Source: Micromonospora terminaliae
GTDB taxonomy: Bacteria; Actinomycetota; Actinomycetes; Mycobacteriales; Micromonosporaceae
Assembly: GCF_009671205.1 (NCBI RefSeq)
Contig: NZ_CP045309.1
Span: forward strand, 6,342,001-6,406,000
Length of the DNA: 64,000 nucleotides
Direction: 5' to 3'
Positions 12,389 through 20,278 of the stretch are shown here, piece after piece. Both the position numbers and the translations under genes were made by a program. Numbering within the stretch: position 1 is the first letter of the stretch; the number at the start of each line of letters is the position of its first letter. The notes below the pieces were generated by a model. That model searched no databases. It was not told the origin of the DNA and was given only the letters and a program-made list of their open reading frames with translations.

Positions 12389-13042
12389 TCAGAGCACCCG
12401 GGCGAGGGTCACGCCGTCGGCGATGGGGAGCATGACGACCTCGACGCGGACGTCGGCGAGAATCTCGTCGTTGAAGGCGGCGATCGCGCGGTCGTCGGCG
12501 TTCTGCGGGGCGAGCACCCGCCCGTTGCGCAGCGTGTTGTCCACCGCGATCACGGCACCCGGACGCATCCGCGGCACCAGCTCGTCCCAGTAGATCGGGT
12601 AACCGACCTTGTCGGCGTCGATGAAGGCGAAGTCCAGGTACCGCTCCCGCGGCAACTCGCGGAGCGTGTCCGCGGCCGGACCGATGCGCAGCTCGATCCG
12701 GTCCTGCACGCCCGCGCGGGTCCAGTACCGCCGGGCCACGCCCGTGTACTCCTCGGAGATGTCGAAGCAGGTCAGGCGGCCGCCCTCGGCCAGGCCCCGC
12801 GCGATGGCCAGCGAGGAGAGCCCGGTGAAGGTGCCCACCTCCACCGCCTGCCGGACACCGAGCAGCCGGGTCAGGAAGGTGAGGAACGCGGCCTGCTCGG
12901 GCGCGACCTGCATGTCCGCCTGGGCGGGAAGGGCGGCGCGGGTCTCCTCGGCCAGCTCCCGGACGATCTCGTCGGGGGCGGACCCGTGCGCCACGAGGTA
13001 CGCGTGCAGTTCCGGGGTCAGCGGCAACGGCTTCGTGCTCAT
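12389..13042 (-). CDS. Class I SAM-dependent O-methyltransferase
   Basis: 217 aa, the full length of the Methyltransf_3 (caffeoyl-CoA/catechol-type) family. SAM-binding motif I is VEVGTFTGLSSLAIARGL; DAFIDADK appears as FAFIDADKVGYPIYWDEL, with metal-ligand Asp residues, followed by VDNTLRNGRV. It probably methylates a catechol-like hydroxyl with a divalent metal. It starts only 9 bp after the maf stop on the same strand and may be cotranscribed with it. Confidence 0.9.
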   Translation of the reverse strand: MSTKPLPLTPELHAYLVAHGSAPDEIVRELAEETRAALPAQADMQVAPEQAAFLTFLTRLLGVRQAVEVGTFTGLSSLAIARGLAEGGRLTCFDISEEYTGVARRYWTRAGVQDRIELRIGPAADTLRELPRERYLDFAFIDADKVGYPIYWDELVPRMRPGAVIAVDNTLRNGRVLAPQNADDRAIAAFNDEILADVRVEVVMLPIADGVTLARVL

Positions 13043-13051
13043 GACCGGACG

Positions 13052-13702
13052 TTAGCCGAGATTTTCGATCTCCTGGCCCCCGGGCGCGACCTTCGTCCAC
13101 AGGTCGGTGATGTTCAGCCCCAACTCGGCGACGAGACCCCGCAGCAGCGGCAGCGAGAGCCCCACCACGGTGCCCGGGTCGCCCTCGATGCCGGTCAGGA
13201 ACGCCCCGCCCAACCCGTCGATGGTGAACGCCCCCGCGACGGCCAGCGGCTCACCCGTCGCCACGTACGCGGCGATCTCCGCATCGCTGATGTCGGCGAA
13301 GTGCACGGTGGTCGAGGCCACCGCCTCCGCCCGGGACTCGTGCACCACGTCGAGCAGGCAGTGGCCGGTGTGCAGCACCCCGCTCCGACCGCGCATCCGC
13401 TGCCACCGCCGTGTGGCGTCCGCCGCGTCCGCCGGCTTGCCCAGGATCTCCCCGTCGAACGCCAGCACCGAGTCGCAGCCGAGCACCAGCGTCCGCTCGT
13501 CGGGGTCCGGACGCAGCCGGCCCAGCACCGCCTGCGCCTTCAGCCGGGCCAGCTCCAGGCACAGCTCCTCGGCGCGGTCGCTGACCACCTGCGACTCGTC
13601 GACGCCACTGACCAGCACGTCGGGTTCGATTCCGGCAGCCTGGAGCAGCTTGCGGCGGGCGGGACTCTGCGAGGCGAGCACGAGGCGCAGCGGAGTAGAC
13701 AC
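13052..13702 (-). CDS. maf: Maf family nucleoside triphosphate pyrophosphatase
   Basis: 216 aa. It starts (GTG) STPLRLVLASQSPARRKLLQAAGI, the Maf signature with the SxSPRR-type basic motif, and carries VLGCDSVLAFDGEILGKP and IDGLGGAFLTGIEGDPGTVVGLSLP. The family hydrolyses non-canonical or m7G/dTTP/UTP nucleotides to monophosphates. In Streptomyces, maf lies between the accE and biotin carboxylase genes. Here it keeps that order and strand but is separated from both. It overlaps no gene; the mycosin stop is 10 bp upstream of its start. Confidence 0.93.
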   Translation of the reverse strand: MSTPLRLVLASQSPARRKLLQAAGIEPDVLVSGVDESQVVSDRAEELCLELARLKAQAVLGRLRPDPDERTLVLGCDSVLAFDGEILGKPADAADATRRWQRMRGRSGVLHTGHCLLDVVHESRAEAVASTTVHFADISDAEIAAYVATGEPLAVAGAFTIDGLGGAFLTGIEGDPGTVVGLSLPLLRGLVAELGLNITDLWTKVAPGGQEIENLG

Positions 13703-13712
13703 CCGACCGACG

Positions 13713-14852
13713 CTACCGGCTGATCCGCGGCGGCGGGTCGTCGCCACGTCGACGCCGGCGCCAGGCCAGGTACCCGCCGCCCGCGGCCAGCAGCACACCC
13801 AGCGTCGCCAGGCCGCGTGCCGTGGAGTTGTCGTTGTCCTTGTTCTTGTTCGCGGCCGCAGTCGAGGCGGGTGCGGTGACCGACGATGTCTCGAAGCCGA
13901 GTGGGGGGACGTCGGCGGTGAGGGCGGCGACCAGGTCGATGACGCCGTAGCCGTACTGGTCGTCGCGGCCGGGCGGACCCTTGTCGATCGCCGTTGCGGT
14001 CAGGCGGTGAGCGACCTCCTGCGCGGGGAGGTTGGGGTATTTGGAGCGGATCAAAGCCGCGGCACCAGCCACGATGGCCGTGGCACTTGAGGTGCCGGTT
14101 CCCTTCGAGTACTTCCCTCGGTAGCTGGTGCTGTAGATGTCTACGGCAGGAGCCACTATGTCGACGTCTGGCCCTACGACTGAGACTGAGGCGTGGTCGC
14201 CCAGGCGGTTAATGCCTCCCACTCCGATCACTCCCTGCTCGCGCGCCGGATAGCCGACATAGGAATCCTTGGGCGCATTCCCTGCGGCTGCGACTACTAC
14301 CACATTCGCCGATACGGCGGCCTTGACCGCCCTTATCAGTTCAGGGCTTGCCCCTCCAACACTGGAGACGCATATGACGCCTGCGCCATGGGCGATCGCA
14401 AAATCAATGCCGAGCGCCAAATCATCCGCAGTCCCAGCGTTGTTTGCACCCGACGACTGAATCGGCAAGATCTTCGCTTGTGGCGCAATCCCCAGAGCGC
14501 CCGTGCCGTCGCTCCGACCGTGTGCGGCGATCAGGCCGGCCATGCTTGTGCCGTGGCTGTTCAGATCTTTGCGACCGTCGCCAGGAGTGCCGGAGATTGT
14601 CGTAGTTCCTGCCAGAAGATTTTCGCGGAGGTCTTGGTGAGGATCAACGCCTGTGTCTGCAACCGCTACAACCACTCCCTCTCCTCGGCTGATTCGGTGA
14701 GCCTCACCCACCTTCAAGTAGCCTAAGTGCCACTGATCAGGCCGGATGCGTGCAGCGGCGTCAGGGCTGGCTTGGGGGTTCGTGTGAAGGTTGGGGGAAG
14801 AAATGCCAGAAATTGCCAGGGCCGCGATCGCGAGAGAAAGACCTACTTTCAC
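13713..14852 (-). CDS. MycP-like subtilisin family serine protease (type VII secretion mycosin)
   Basis: 379 aa. A signal peptide (KVGLSLAIAALAISGI) is followed by an S8 domain with catalytic Asp in VADTGVDPHQDL (about 65), His in NSHGTSMAGLIAAHG (about 98) and Ser in GTGTSSATAIVAGAAAL (about 253). A Ser/Thr/Asn-rich linker, one C-terminal membrane helix and a RRRRR tail complete the mycosin architecture, placing the protease outside the membrane. The GTG start overlaps the preceding stop as GTGA. Most of the gene (from about 14000 upward) has clearly lower GC than its own 3' end, which is odd. Mycosins process or stabilise ESX secretion; no EccB/C/D/E gene is in view. Confidence 0.88.
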   Translation of the reverse strand: MKVGLSLAIAALAISGISSPNLHTNPQASPDAAARIRPDQWHLGYLKVGEAHRISRGEGVVVAVADTGVDPHQDLRENLLAGTTTISGTPGDGRKDLNSHGTSMAGLIAAHGRSDGTGALGIAPQAKILPIQSSGANNAGTADDLALGIDFAIAHGAGVICVSSVGGASPELIRAVKAAVSANVVVVAAAGNAPKDSYVGYPAREQGVIGVGGINRLGDHASVSVVGPDVDIVAPAVDIYSTSYRGKYSKGTGTSSATAIVAGAAALIRSKYPNLPAQEVAHRLTATAIDKGPPGRDDQYGYGVIDLVAALTADVPPLGFETSSVTAPASTAAANKNKDNDNSTARGLATLGVLLAAGGGYLAWRRRRRGDDPPPRISR

Positions 14853-15680
14853 CGATCGAAGCCAATTGCTGGGCCGGGATCGATAGGGCCATCTTCTTCG
14901 GGTGGCAGCATGACAGGGGTGACGCCCTGCGCCGTCTCCCAAGGGTTGTCGGGATCCCAGGGCCGAGGGCTTTGTGCTTCTCGTTCAGGCCGACGGGGCA
15001 TGCCGTGGCCGTTTATTGCAGAAGGTGAACCGCCAAACGGGAAGGTGTTCTGGGCTCCGTTGAGTTGCGCGTTCCGTCCTCCACCCGGCCTGGAGCCCGC
15101 AGCGCCGCTTGGCGCCGTACCCGCACCACCCCCACCGATGACCCCGCCGACTGGGTTGATGCGGCGTGAAGGGTTGGAGCTAACAGGCTGGCCGGCGCCT
15201 CCACCTGGCAAGCCTCCGATCAAGCCGTTAGGCGGTAATGGTCGAGAGGTGTTCGGTGGCGTCAAGCGAGAAGTTCCGCTCTTCGGTTCATTTGTTCGAA
15301 GATCGGGCGGAACCGTTGGCCCGCCGCGGCGGACCGGTGGAGCGCTTCCAATTCCTGCGATCGGAGGGGCCGCGGAATTTGGAGCCACTCCGGTCGTCGG
15401 GGATGGGTGCGCAGTATTCGGGAGGGTCGGCCGCGTGGGATCTGATGCTAGCCCTGTACCGACACCGCCTAGTACTGGCCCAACCCCCGCCGACGGGACG
15501 TTGGCGGGTGGCATGGAGGGTGATGCTGCCTGCGTCGTAGTCGTTTTCGGTCGCTTGGGTGAAGAGATGCCCTCCGACGATGCAACAGGAATGGGGATGA
15601 CGGGAGGGATCACAGGTGCTGCGTTCCCATATACGTCTGGGTCGTTCGTCTGACGACCTGGCCGAATCGGTGCTGGTGGG
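13990..15680. other. Low-GC mosaic segment across two coupled genes
   Basis: Third positions lose their usual G/C bias here: for example 27 of 60 bases are A/T at 14401-14460 and 23 of 60 at 14281-14340, while flanking sequence is visibly far more GC-rich. The segment covers the N-terminal two thirds of the mycosin and the Pro-rich C-terminal half of the preceding protein, but not their other ends. Both boundaries fall inside coding sequence. Recombinational replacement from a less GC-rich donor is the simplest reading. Confidence 0.6.
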
Positions 15681-16240
15681 CGTTGGAGCATGACTTGGGC
15701 TTGTTGGAGTTCGCCGCTCAGTCCCGTCATCAACCCGCGTGCCCGTACGTTCAACTCTTCGAGGTCCGTGTCCGTCACCGGAGGCTTCTCCGGCAGCCGG
15801 CTCCCCGCCACCGCCTTCGGGTCGGCGAGCACCGCCTCGTACGCCCGCTTCTGTCGCACCTTCTCCGCGTACTCGTCGAAGAGCGGCTTGAGTTCGGCGC
15901 GGGTGCTGCCGATGGCGCGGGTGGCGGCGGCGAGCGCGTCGTAGTTCGCGGCGGCGGCGTCGTGGGTGCGTTGCACCTGGTCGATGAGCTGATCGAGTTC
16001 GCCGAGGTACGCGCGGGCGGCGGCGTTGGTCTCCGGCGGCCACGCCTCCGCGAGCCCGCGCCGGTATTCGCGTAGCCGGCTCACGTGGGCGAGGGCCAGG
16101 TCGCAGACCTTGCGCCAGCCGGCGACCTGCTTCCACTGGCCGGTGGTGTCCTGGTCCTGCAGGCACGCCCACATGCTCAGCACGTCCATGAGGTGCCAGT
16201 CGGTGAGCCCGGAGGTGCGTCCGCTGCCCCGTTCGATCAC
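14849..16240 (-). CDS. PPE/WXG-like helical protein with Pro/Gly-rich tail (candidate type VII substrate)
   Basis: 463 aa, no clear family assignment. Residues about 1-190 are helical and include LAEAWPPETNAAARAYLGEL, which resembles the W-x-G...AA..F..L core of WXG100/PPE-like secretion partners; further heptad-like helices follow to about 195. From about 200 the protein is low-complexity Pro/Gly/Ser/Thr, ending in an acidic PPEEDGPIDPGPAIGFDR. GTG at 16240 overlaps the upstream stop as GTGA, and its own stop overlaps the mycosin GTG the same way, so three proteins are made from one coupled message. The first part is GC-rich, the tail low-GC. The secretion role is inferred from context and helix pattern. 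Confidence 0.7.
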   Translation of the reverse strand: MIERGSGRTSGLTDWHLMDVLSMWACLQDQDTTGQWKQVAGWRKVCDLALAHVSRLREYRRGLAEAWPPETNAAARAYLGELDQLIDQVQRTHDAAAANYDALAAATRAIGSTRAELKPLFDEYAEKVRQKRAYEAVLADPKAVAGSRLPEKPPVTDTDLEELNVRARGLMTGLSGELQQAQVMLQRPPAPIRPGRQTNDPDVYGNAAPVIPPVIPIPVASSEGISSPKRPKTTTTQAASPSMPPANVPSAGVGPVLGGVGTGLASDPTRPTLPNTAHPSPTTGVAPNSAAPPIAGIGSAPPVRRGGPTVPPDLRTNEPKSGTSRLTPPNTSRPLPPNGLIGGLPGGGAGQPVSSNPSRRINPVGGVIGGGGAGTAPSGAAGSRPGGGRNAQLNGAQNTFPFGGSPSAINGHGMPRRPEREAQSPRPWDPDNPWETAQGVTPVMLPPEEDGPIDPGPAIGFDR

Positions 16241-16689
16241 GGCAGGACCACCCGCCCCGGCTCGGCGGCGGTGGGATCGGCCAGCGGCGGCGCCGGGCGG
16301 GCGGTCGCCACCGACGGCGCCGCGAGGGCCTGTTCGACGTCGCCGACCCGGGCCGAGGAGAAGGCGTCGGAGTCGTCGTAGGCCGCCGCGATGTGGCCGG
16401 CCGCTCCGGCCAGCCGGCCAGTGGCGGGGGCCAGGTCCCACACCATGGTGACCGTGGCCTTCTGGGTCTCGTGGTGGGCCTGGAGGAACTGGACCAGCTC
16501 GACGAACGCGTCGGCGGGGTTGGGGATCGGCGCCCGCATGTCGTCGGCGATGTACGACAGGTGGGGGGCGTAGTTGCGGCTGACCTCGTCCTGGAGCCGG
16601 TCGGCGAACTCCCGCATCCGTCGGATGTCGGCCTCGATGCCGCCGTAGTCACGCAGCCAGCCGGCCGGCTGGTTGTCCTCCGGGATCAT
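16237..16689 (-). CDS. Small helical ESX-substrate-like protein with YxxxD motif
   Basis: 150 aa. Two long helices are predicted (about 18-48 and 58-100), followed by AAAYDDSDAF, which fits the YxxxD/E type VII export signal placed after a helical hairpin. The rest is a Pro/Ala tail. There is no classical WXG. The ATG at 16689 has a good ribosome site (GGGAGG, 5 nt away). It is first in the three-gene coupled set with the PPE-like protein and the mycosin, and starts about 100 bp after the accE stop on the same strand. Assignment to type VII secretion is inference. Confidence 0.65.
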   Translation of the reverse strand: MIPEDNQPAGWLRDYGGIEADIRRMREFADRLQDEVSRNYAPHLSYIADDMRAPIPNPADAFVELVQFLQAHHETQKATVTMVWDLAPATGRLAGAAGHIAAAYDDSDAFSSARVGDVEQALAAPSVATARPAPPLADPTAAEPGRVVLP

Positions 16690-16790
16690 CGACCCTCCCT
16701 GCCCGTCACCGCACGGTTTCCCTGAGTGAGGTTAATGGCTCGGCGCGGATCCCGGCAGTCCTGATGCGCGGGTGCGTACCCCGGGAAGGG

Positions 16791-17003
16791 TCAGCGGGGG
16801 AGGCCGGAGGCGCGCCACGCGCCGGAGCCGGCGACGGGCGCCGCGCCCGCCGGACGGGCGCTGCGCGCCCAGTGCGACACGGCGGCCGGCGCGGGGGCCG
16901 CGGCGGGCCGGGTCCGCACCACGATCGCGCCGACCAGGGCGGCCAGTTCCTCGGCGGTGGGCACGCCGCGGACGATCCGGAACAGCGGCTCTTCGGCAGA
17001 CAT
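16791..17003 (-). CDS. accE: Acyl-CoA carboxylase epsilon subunit
   Basis: 70 aa. MSAEEPLFRIVRGVPTAEEL and the tail SGAWRASGLPR match the small AccE/PccE subunit of actinobacterial acyl-CoA carboxylases, which bridges and activates the alpha-beta complex. The middle is Pro/Ala-rich with SHWARSARP, as in the family. ATG at 17003 is the only sensible start and has TACCCT 6 bp upstream on its strand. Normally it sits directly behind accD; here the PccB gene is 7.4 kb upstream on the same strand. Confidence 0.88.
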   Translation of the reverse strand: MSAEEPLFRIVRGVPTAEELAALVGAIVVRTRPAAAPAPAAVSHWARSARPAGAAPVAGSGAWRASGLPR

Positions 17004-17009
17004 GCCGAC

Positions 17010-17015
17010 AGGGTA
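17010..17015 (-). promoter_or_regulatory. -10 box of a leaderless accE promoter
   Basis: On the minus strand TACCCT ends 6 bp before the accE ATG. An own promoter would explain how accE stays expressed although separated from pccB. Confidence 0.5.
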
Positions 17016-17081
17016 CGCGTCCAGAACTTGACCTTCACCGCACAGTGGCGTGCCGCCGGTGTAGGCGTCGGCGCTGCCGGG

Positions 17082-17087
17082 TACGGT
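17082..17087 (+). promoter_or_regulatory. -10 box of a leaderless kinase promoter
   Basis: TACGGT is 7 bp before the kinase ATG at 17095, with no ribosome-binding sequence in between. Confidence 0.5.
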
Positions 17088-17094
17088 TTCCGGG

Positions 17095-19080
17095 ATGTCT
17101 AACGCGCTCCCCCAACTCGTCGCCGACCGGTACCGGCTCATCTCGCCGCTCGGCCAGGGCGGCATGGGTCGGGTGTGGAAGGCGCGCGACGAGGTGCTGC
17201 ACCGCGACGTGGCGATCAAGGAACTCGTCCCGCCGCCCAGCCTCACCCCGGAGGAGCGCCGCGAGATGCGGGAACGCTCGCTGCGGGAGGCCCGGGCCAT
17301 CGCCCGGCTCAACAACGTCAACGTGGTCCGCATCTTCGACGTGCTGCGCACCGACGGCGATCCGTGGATCGTCATGGAATACGTGCCGTCGAAGTCCTTG
17401 CAGGACACGATCGCCGAGGACGGCCCGGTCTCGCCGGCCAAGGCCGTGGAGATCGGCCTGGGCGTGCTGGGCGCGTTGAAGGCCGCGCACAAGGCCGGCA
17501 TCATGCACCGCGACGTGAAGCCCGGCAACGTGCTGCTCGGCAACGACGGGCGCGTCGTGCTCACCGACTTCGGCCTGGCCACGATTCCGGGCGACCCCAA
17601 CGTGACCCGCACCGGCATGGTGCTCGGCTCGCCCGCGTACATCGCCCCGGAGCGCGCGAAGGACGGCACGGCGGGGCCGGAGGCCGACCTCTGGTCGCTG
17701 GGCGCCACGCTCTACGCCGCCGTGGAAGGCAAGTCGCCCTACGCGCGGCCGTCGGCGATCGCCACCCTGGCCGCGCTGGCCACCGAGTCGCTGCCGCCCC
17801 CGAAGAACGCCGGCCCCCTGAAGCCCGTGCTCCAGGGCCTGCTGCGCAAGGACCCGGAGGAGCGGATCACCGCCGAGGTCGCGGAGCGCATGCTGCGCAA
17901 GGCCGCGGGGCGGCGGGCCAAGGGCATCTCGCTGCTGGACGGCGTACGCCGGCCGGGGCCGAACGGTCCCCGCGTGCCGCGCCCACCGCTGGTGCCGGCC
18001 CCGCGTCCGGCGGACGGCCAGGCCGAGCGGCCGGTGAGCCCGGCGCCGCGCACATTCGACAAGGGTGCGGCTGCGGTGGCCGGTGCCGCGGCGGTCGCCG
18101 GCGCCACCGAGAAGGCGTCGGCCGGCTCGGACGCCGCGCCCACCGCCAAGGTGGCCCCGCCGGTCGCCGAGCCGACCACGAAGCTCGACGCCGCGCCCGT
18201 CACCGACGAGACCCGGGTGGACGGTCCCGATCCGGCGCTCGACGAGACTCGGCTGGACGGCGAGCCCGTGGTGGAGCCCCCGGCCCCGCCGAGGAACCCG
18301 ACCTCCGTGCTGGCCGAGCCGGTCAGCCCAGCCCCGTCGACGGGCCGGGCCGCGGTGATCCCGGGTACGAAGCCGGAGCGCAACAGGCGCAACCTGCTGA
18401 TCGGCGCGGTGGTCGCGGTGCTGCTGGTCGGCCTGGCGGTGGCCGTGCCACTGCTCAACTCCGGTGACGACGACCCGAAGGGCGGGCAGCAGGCCGCCAC
18501 CACCTCGTCGGCCGCGGCCCCGCCGGCGCCGGGAACCAGCGCCGCACCGACCTCGGCCGCGCCGAGCAGCGCGGCACCCAGCGCGACCCCGTCGGCGTCG
18601 GCGTCGGCGTCGCCCACAGGCTTCGTGCTGCCGGCCGGGTGGACTTACTACGAGGGCCCCATCGGCTTCAAGGTGCCGATCCCGAACGGGTGGAAGGCGC
18701 GGGTCCGCTCCTCCGACAACTCGGTGGTGCTCTACGAGGTTGGCGGTACGAATCGCGTGCTGCTCATCCAGTGGACCAATTCGCCGAAGAGCGACGCGGC
18801 GGCGGACTGGCGGCAGCAGGAGCCGGCCCGCCGGAGCCGGGTCACCGCGTACCAGTTGGTTGGCATCAAGCCGTGCGACTGGTACCGGACCTGCGCGGAC
18901 TGGGACTGGCTGGAGACGCGGGACAGCGGCACCCGCTTCCACGTGCGCAACCGGGGCGTGGCCACGGCCAGCAACCGGGGCTACGCGCTGCGCTGGGAGG
19001 TCCCGGCGAACGCCTGGGACGCCAACCTGGCCAACTGGGAGATCATCACCAAGGGCTTCAAGCCCGACCGGTCGAACTGA
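17095..19080 (+). CDS. Membrane Ser/Thr protein kinase (PknB-like) with extracellular domain
   Basis: 661 aa. The kinase domain (about 10-285) has GQGGMGRVWKA, the Lys in DVAIKELV, catalytic HRDVKPGNVLL (about 138) and DFGLATIPG (about 158). A Pro/Ala/Thr-rich juxtamembrane stretch leads to one membrane helix (about 432-452), a Ser/Ala/Pro linker and an extracellular C-terminal domain of about 150 aa (GWTYYEGPIGFKVPIPNGWK... to KGFKPDRSN). That domain has two close cysteines (CDWYRTC) that could form a disulfide. There are no PASTA repeats, so the sensed signal is not peptidoglycan by the usual route. It is divergent from accE. Confidence 0.94.
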   Translation: MSNALPQLVADRYRLISPLGQGGMGRVWKARDEVLHRDVAIKELVPPPSLTPEERREMRERSLREARAIARLNNVNVVRIFDVLRTDGDPWIVMEYVPSKSLQDTIAEDGPVSPAKAVEIGLGVLGALKAAHKAGIMHRDVKPGNVLLGNDGRVVLTDFGLATIPGDPNVTRTGMVLGSPAYIAPERAKDGTAGPEADLWSLGATLYAAVEGKSPYARPSAIATLAALATESLPPPKNAGPLKPVLQGLLRKDPEERITAEVAERMLRKAAGRRAKGISLLDGVRRPGPNGPRVPRPPLVPAPRPADGQAERPVSPAPRTFDKGAAAVAGAAAVAGATEKASAGSDAAPTAKVAPPVAEPTTKLDAAPVTDETRVDGPDPALDETRLDGEPVVEPPAPPRNPTSVLAEPVSPAPSTGRAAVIPGTKPERNRRNLLIGAVVAVLLVGLAVAVPLLNSGDDDPKGGQQAATTSSAAAPPAPGTSAAPTSAAPSSAAPSATPSASASASPTGFVLPAGWTYYEGPIGFKVPIPNGWKARVRSSDNSVVLYEVGGTNRVLLIQWTNSPKSDAAADWRQQEPARRSRVTAYQLVGIKPCDWYRTCADWDWLETRDSGTRFHVRNRGVATASNRGYALRWEVPANAWDANLANWEIITKGFKPDRSN

Positions 19081-19118
19081 TCCGGCGAATCCCACCGTTG
19101 CGAAACTGACTCGCATGG

Positions 19119-19160
19119 CCTTCCGTCTCCGGGGGTATTGAGACCCGCGACGACGGAAGG
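19119..19160 (+). promoter_or_regulatory. Hairpin that could mask the ribosome-binding site of the next gene
   Basis: CCTTCCGTC (19119-19127) is the perfect complement of GACGGAAGG (19152-19160). The right arm runs into the Shine-Dalgarno AAGGAGG (19157-19163) of the small membrane protein at 19170, so folding would hide most of it. Confidence 0.5.
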
Positions 19161-19169
19161 AGGAACGAC

Positions 19170-19400
19170 ATGGGTTACCGACACAGGGACACCGGCCCCC
19201 GGCTGGCACTGTGGATGCTGGTCGCGCTCGGGGACGTGATCCTGCTGCTGGTCAGCGCCGGTCTCTCCGCCCCGGTCGCGGTGCTCGGTGCAGTCGCCCT
19301 CACCGTCGCGGGGGTGGCGGCGTGGCGGCTGGCGCGGCGGACCACCCTGGCCGGGCGGGGCGCGGTCCCCGTGCCGGTCGGCTCGCGACGCAGGGCGTGA
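19170..19400 (+). CDS. Small membrane protein of unknown function
   Basis: 76 aa. Two adjacent membrane helices (ALWMLVALGDVILLLVSAGL and VAVLGAVALTVAGVAAW) are followed by a basic tail with GSRRRA at the end. No family recognised. It has one of the strongest ribosome-binding sites in the window (GGAAGGAGGAACGAC before ATG), apparently able to be sequestered by an upstream hairpin. It lies downstream of the kinase gene on the same strand. Confidence 0.75.
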   Translation: MGYRHRDTGPRLALWMLVALGDVILLLVSAGLSAPVAVLGAVALTVAGVAAWRLARRTTLAGRGAVPVPVGSRRRA

Positions 19401-19427
19401 CCCGGGGCCAGGACGACAGTGGCGGCA

Positions 19428-19476
19428 GCCGGACCAGCTATCGACCTCGGTCGTAGCCGATCCCGCTGCCGCCGAC
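19428..19476. terminator. Possible terminator between small membrane protein and lysozyme
   Basis: GGCGGCAGC and GCTGCCGCC (9-bp perfect arms within 19421-19476) flank a loop of about 30 nt between two convergent genes. The long loop makes it a weak candidate. Confidence 0.3.
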
Positions 19477-19492
19477 TGGCGACCGGGGCCGA

Positions 19493-20245
19493 TCAGGTGT
19501 TGTTGGCCAGGGCGATCAGCCGGGTCCGGTCACCGTTCCAGTAGTTGCGGTCGACGTTGCCGCTGATCCCGGAGACGCTGCCGGTGCTGGTGTACTGCCA
19601 GAAGCTCCAGAACGGGGCGCCGGCCGGCAGGGTGCCCACCGTGCTGGACCACCGTGCGACCCACAGCGGGTGGTTGGCCCACGGGGCGGTCCAGCTGCCG
19701 GTGCACTGGTTCCACCAGCTGGTGGTGGTGTAGATGACGGCGTACCGGCCGGTGCGGGACCGGTAGGTGTTCAGGAAGTCCTGGACCCAGTTGCGCATGC
19801 CGGTGGTGGTCAGGCCGTAGCAGTAGCCGCCGCTGTACGGGTTGGCCTCCAGGTCGAGGGCGGCGGGCAGCGTGCGGCTGTCGGCGGACCAGGCGCCACC
19901 GTTGCTGGCCAGGTAGTTCGCCTGGGTCGAGCCGGCGGAGATGTTCGGCCGGGCGAAGTGGTAGGCCCCGCGGATCACGCCGGCGTTGTAGGCGTTGACG
20001 TAGTTCGCGTTGAAGTTCGGGTCCTTGTAGCTCGTGCCCTCGGTGGCCTTGATGAAGGCGAACTGGATGCCGGCGTTCCGCACGCTGGTCCAGTTGATGC
20101 TGCCCTGGTAGCGGGAGACGTCGATGCCGGGAGTGGTTGCCGCGGCGGCCGGTCCGGCGGTCGCGACGAGGCCCGCCGCCGCGGTGGCGGCGACGGTCAG
20201 GCCGGCGGCGAGCAACCGGCGCACGGAGAGTCTGGTACGAGCCAT
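19493..20245 (-). CDS. Secreted GH25 lysozyme (1,4-beta-N-acetylmuramidase)
   Basis: 250 aa. A twin-Arg-poor signal peptide (MARTRLSVRRLLAAGLTVAATAAAGL, cleavage near AAA-ATTPG) precedes a complete GH25 domain: GIDVSRYQGSINWTSVRNAG, FAFIKATEGTSYKDPNF, GAYHFARPN, the catalytic acid region ALDLEANPYSG, and WQYTSTGSVSGISGNVDRNYW. It cleaves peptidoglycan glycan strands outside the cell. ATG at 20245 has GGAGG 6 nt upstream. The upstream region is unusually AT-rich. Confidence 0.95.
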   Translation of the reverse strand: MARTRLSVRRLLAAGLTVAATAAAGLVATAGPAAAATTPGIDVSRYQGSINWTSVRNAGIQFAFIKATEGTSYKDPNFNANYVNAYNAGVIRGAYHFARPNISAGSTQANYLASNGGAWSADSRTLPAALDLEANPYSGGYCYGLTTTGMRNWVQDFLNTYRSRTGRYAVIYTTTSWWNQCTGSWTAPWANHPLWVARWSSTVGTLPAGAPFWSFWQYTSTGSVSGISGNVDRNYWNGDRTRLIALANNT

Positions 20246-20278
20246 TGATGCCTCCAGGACGTCCAATGATTGACGCCT

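Noticed and set aside
13622..13634. tRNA T-loop-like GGTTCGATTCC
   Set aside because: It lies in the conserved coding part of maf, and no acceptor, D or anticodon stem can be built around it.
13990..15680. Mobile element carrying the low-GC segment
   Set aside because: No transposase, integrase, terminal inverted repeats or target duplication seen; borders are within coding sequence, which favours homologous recombination.
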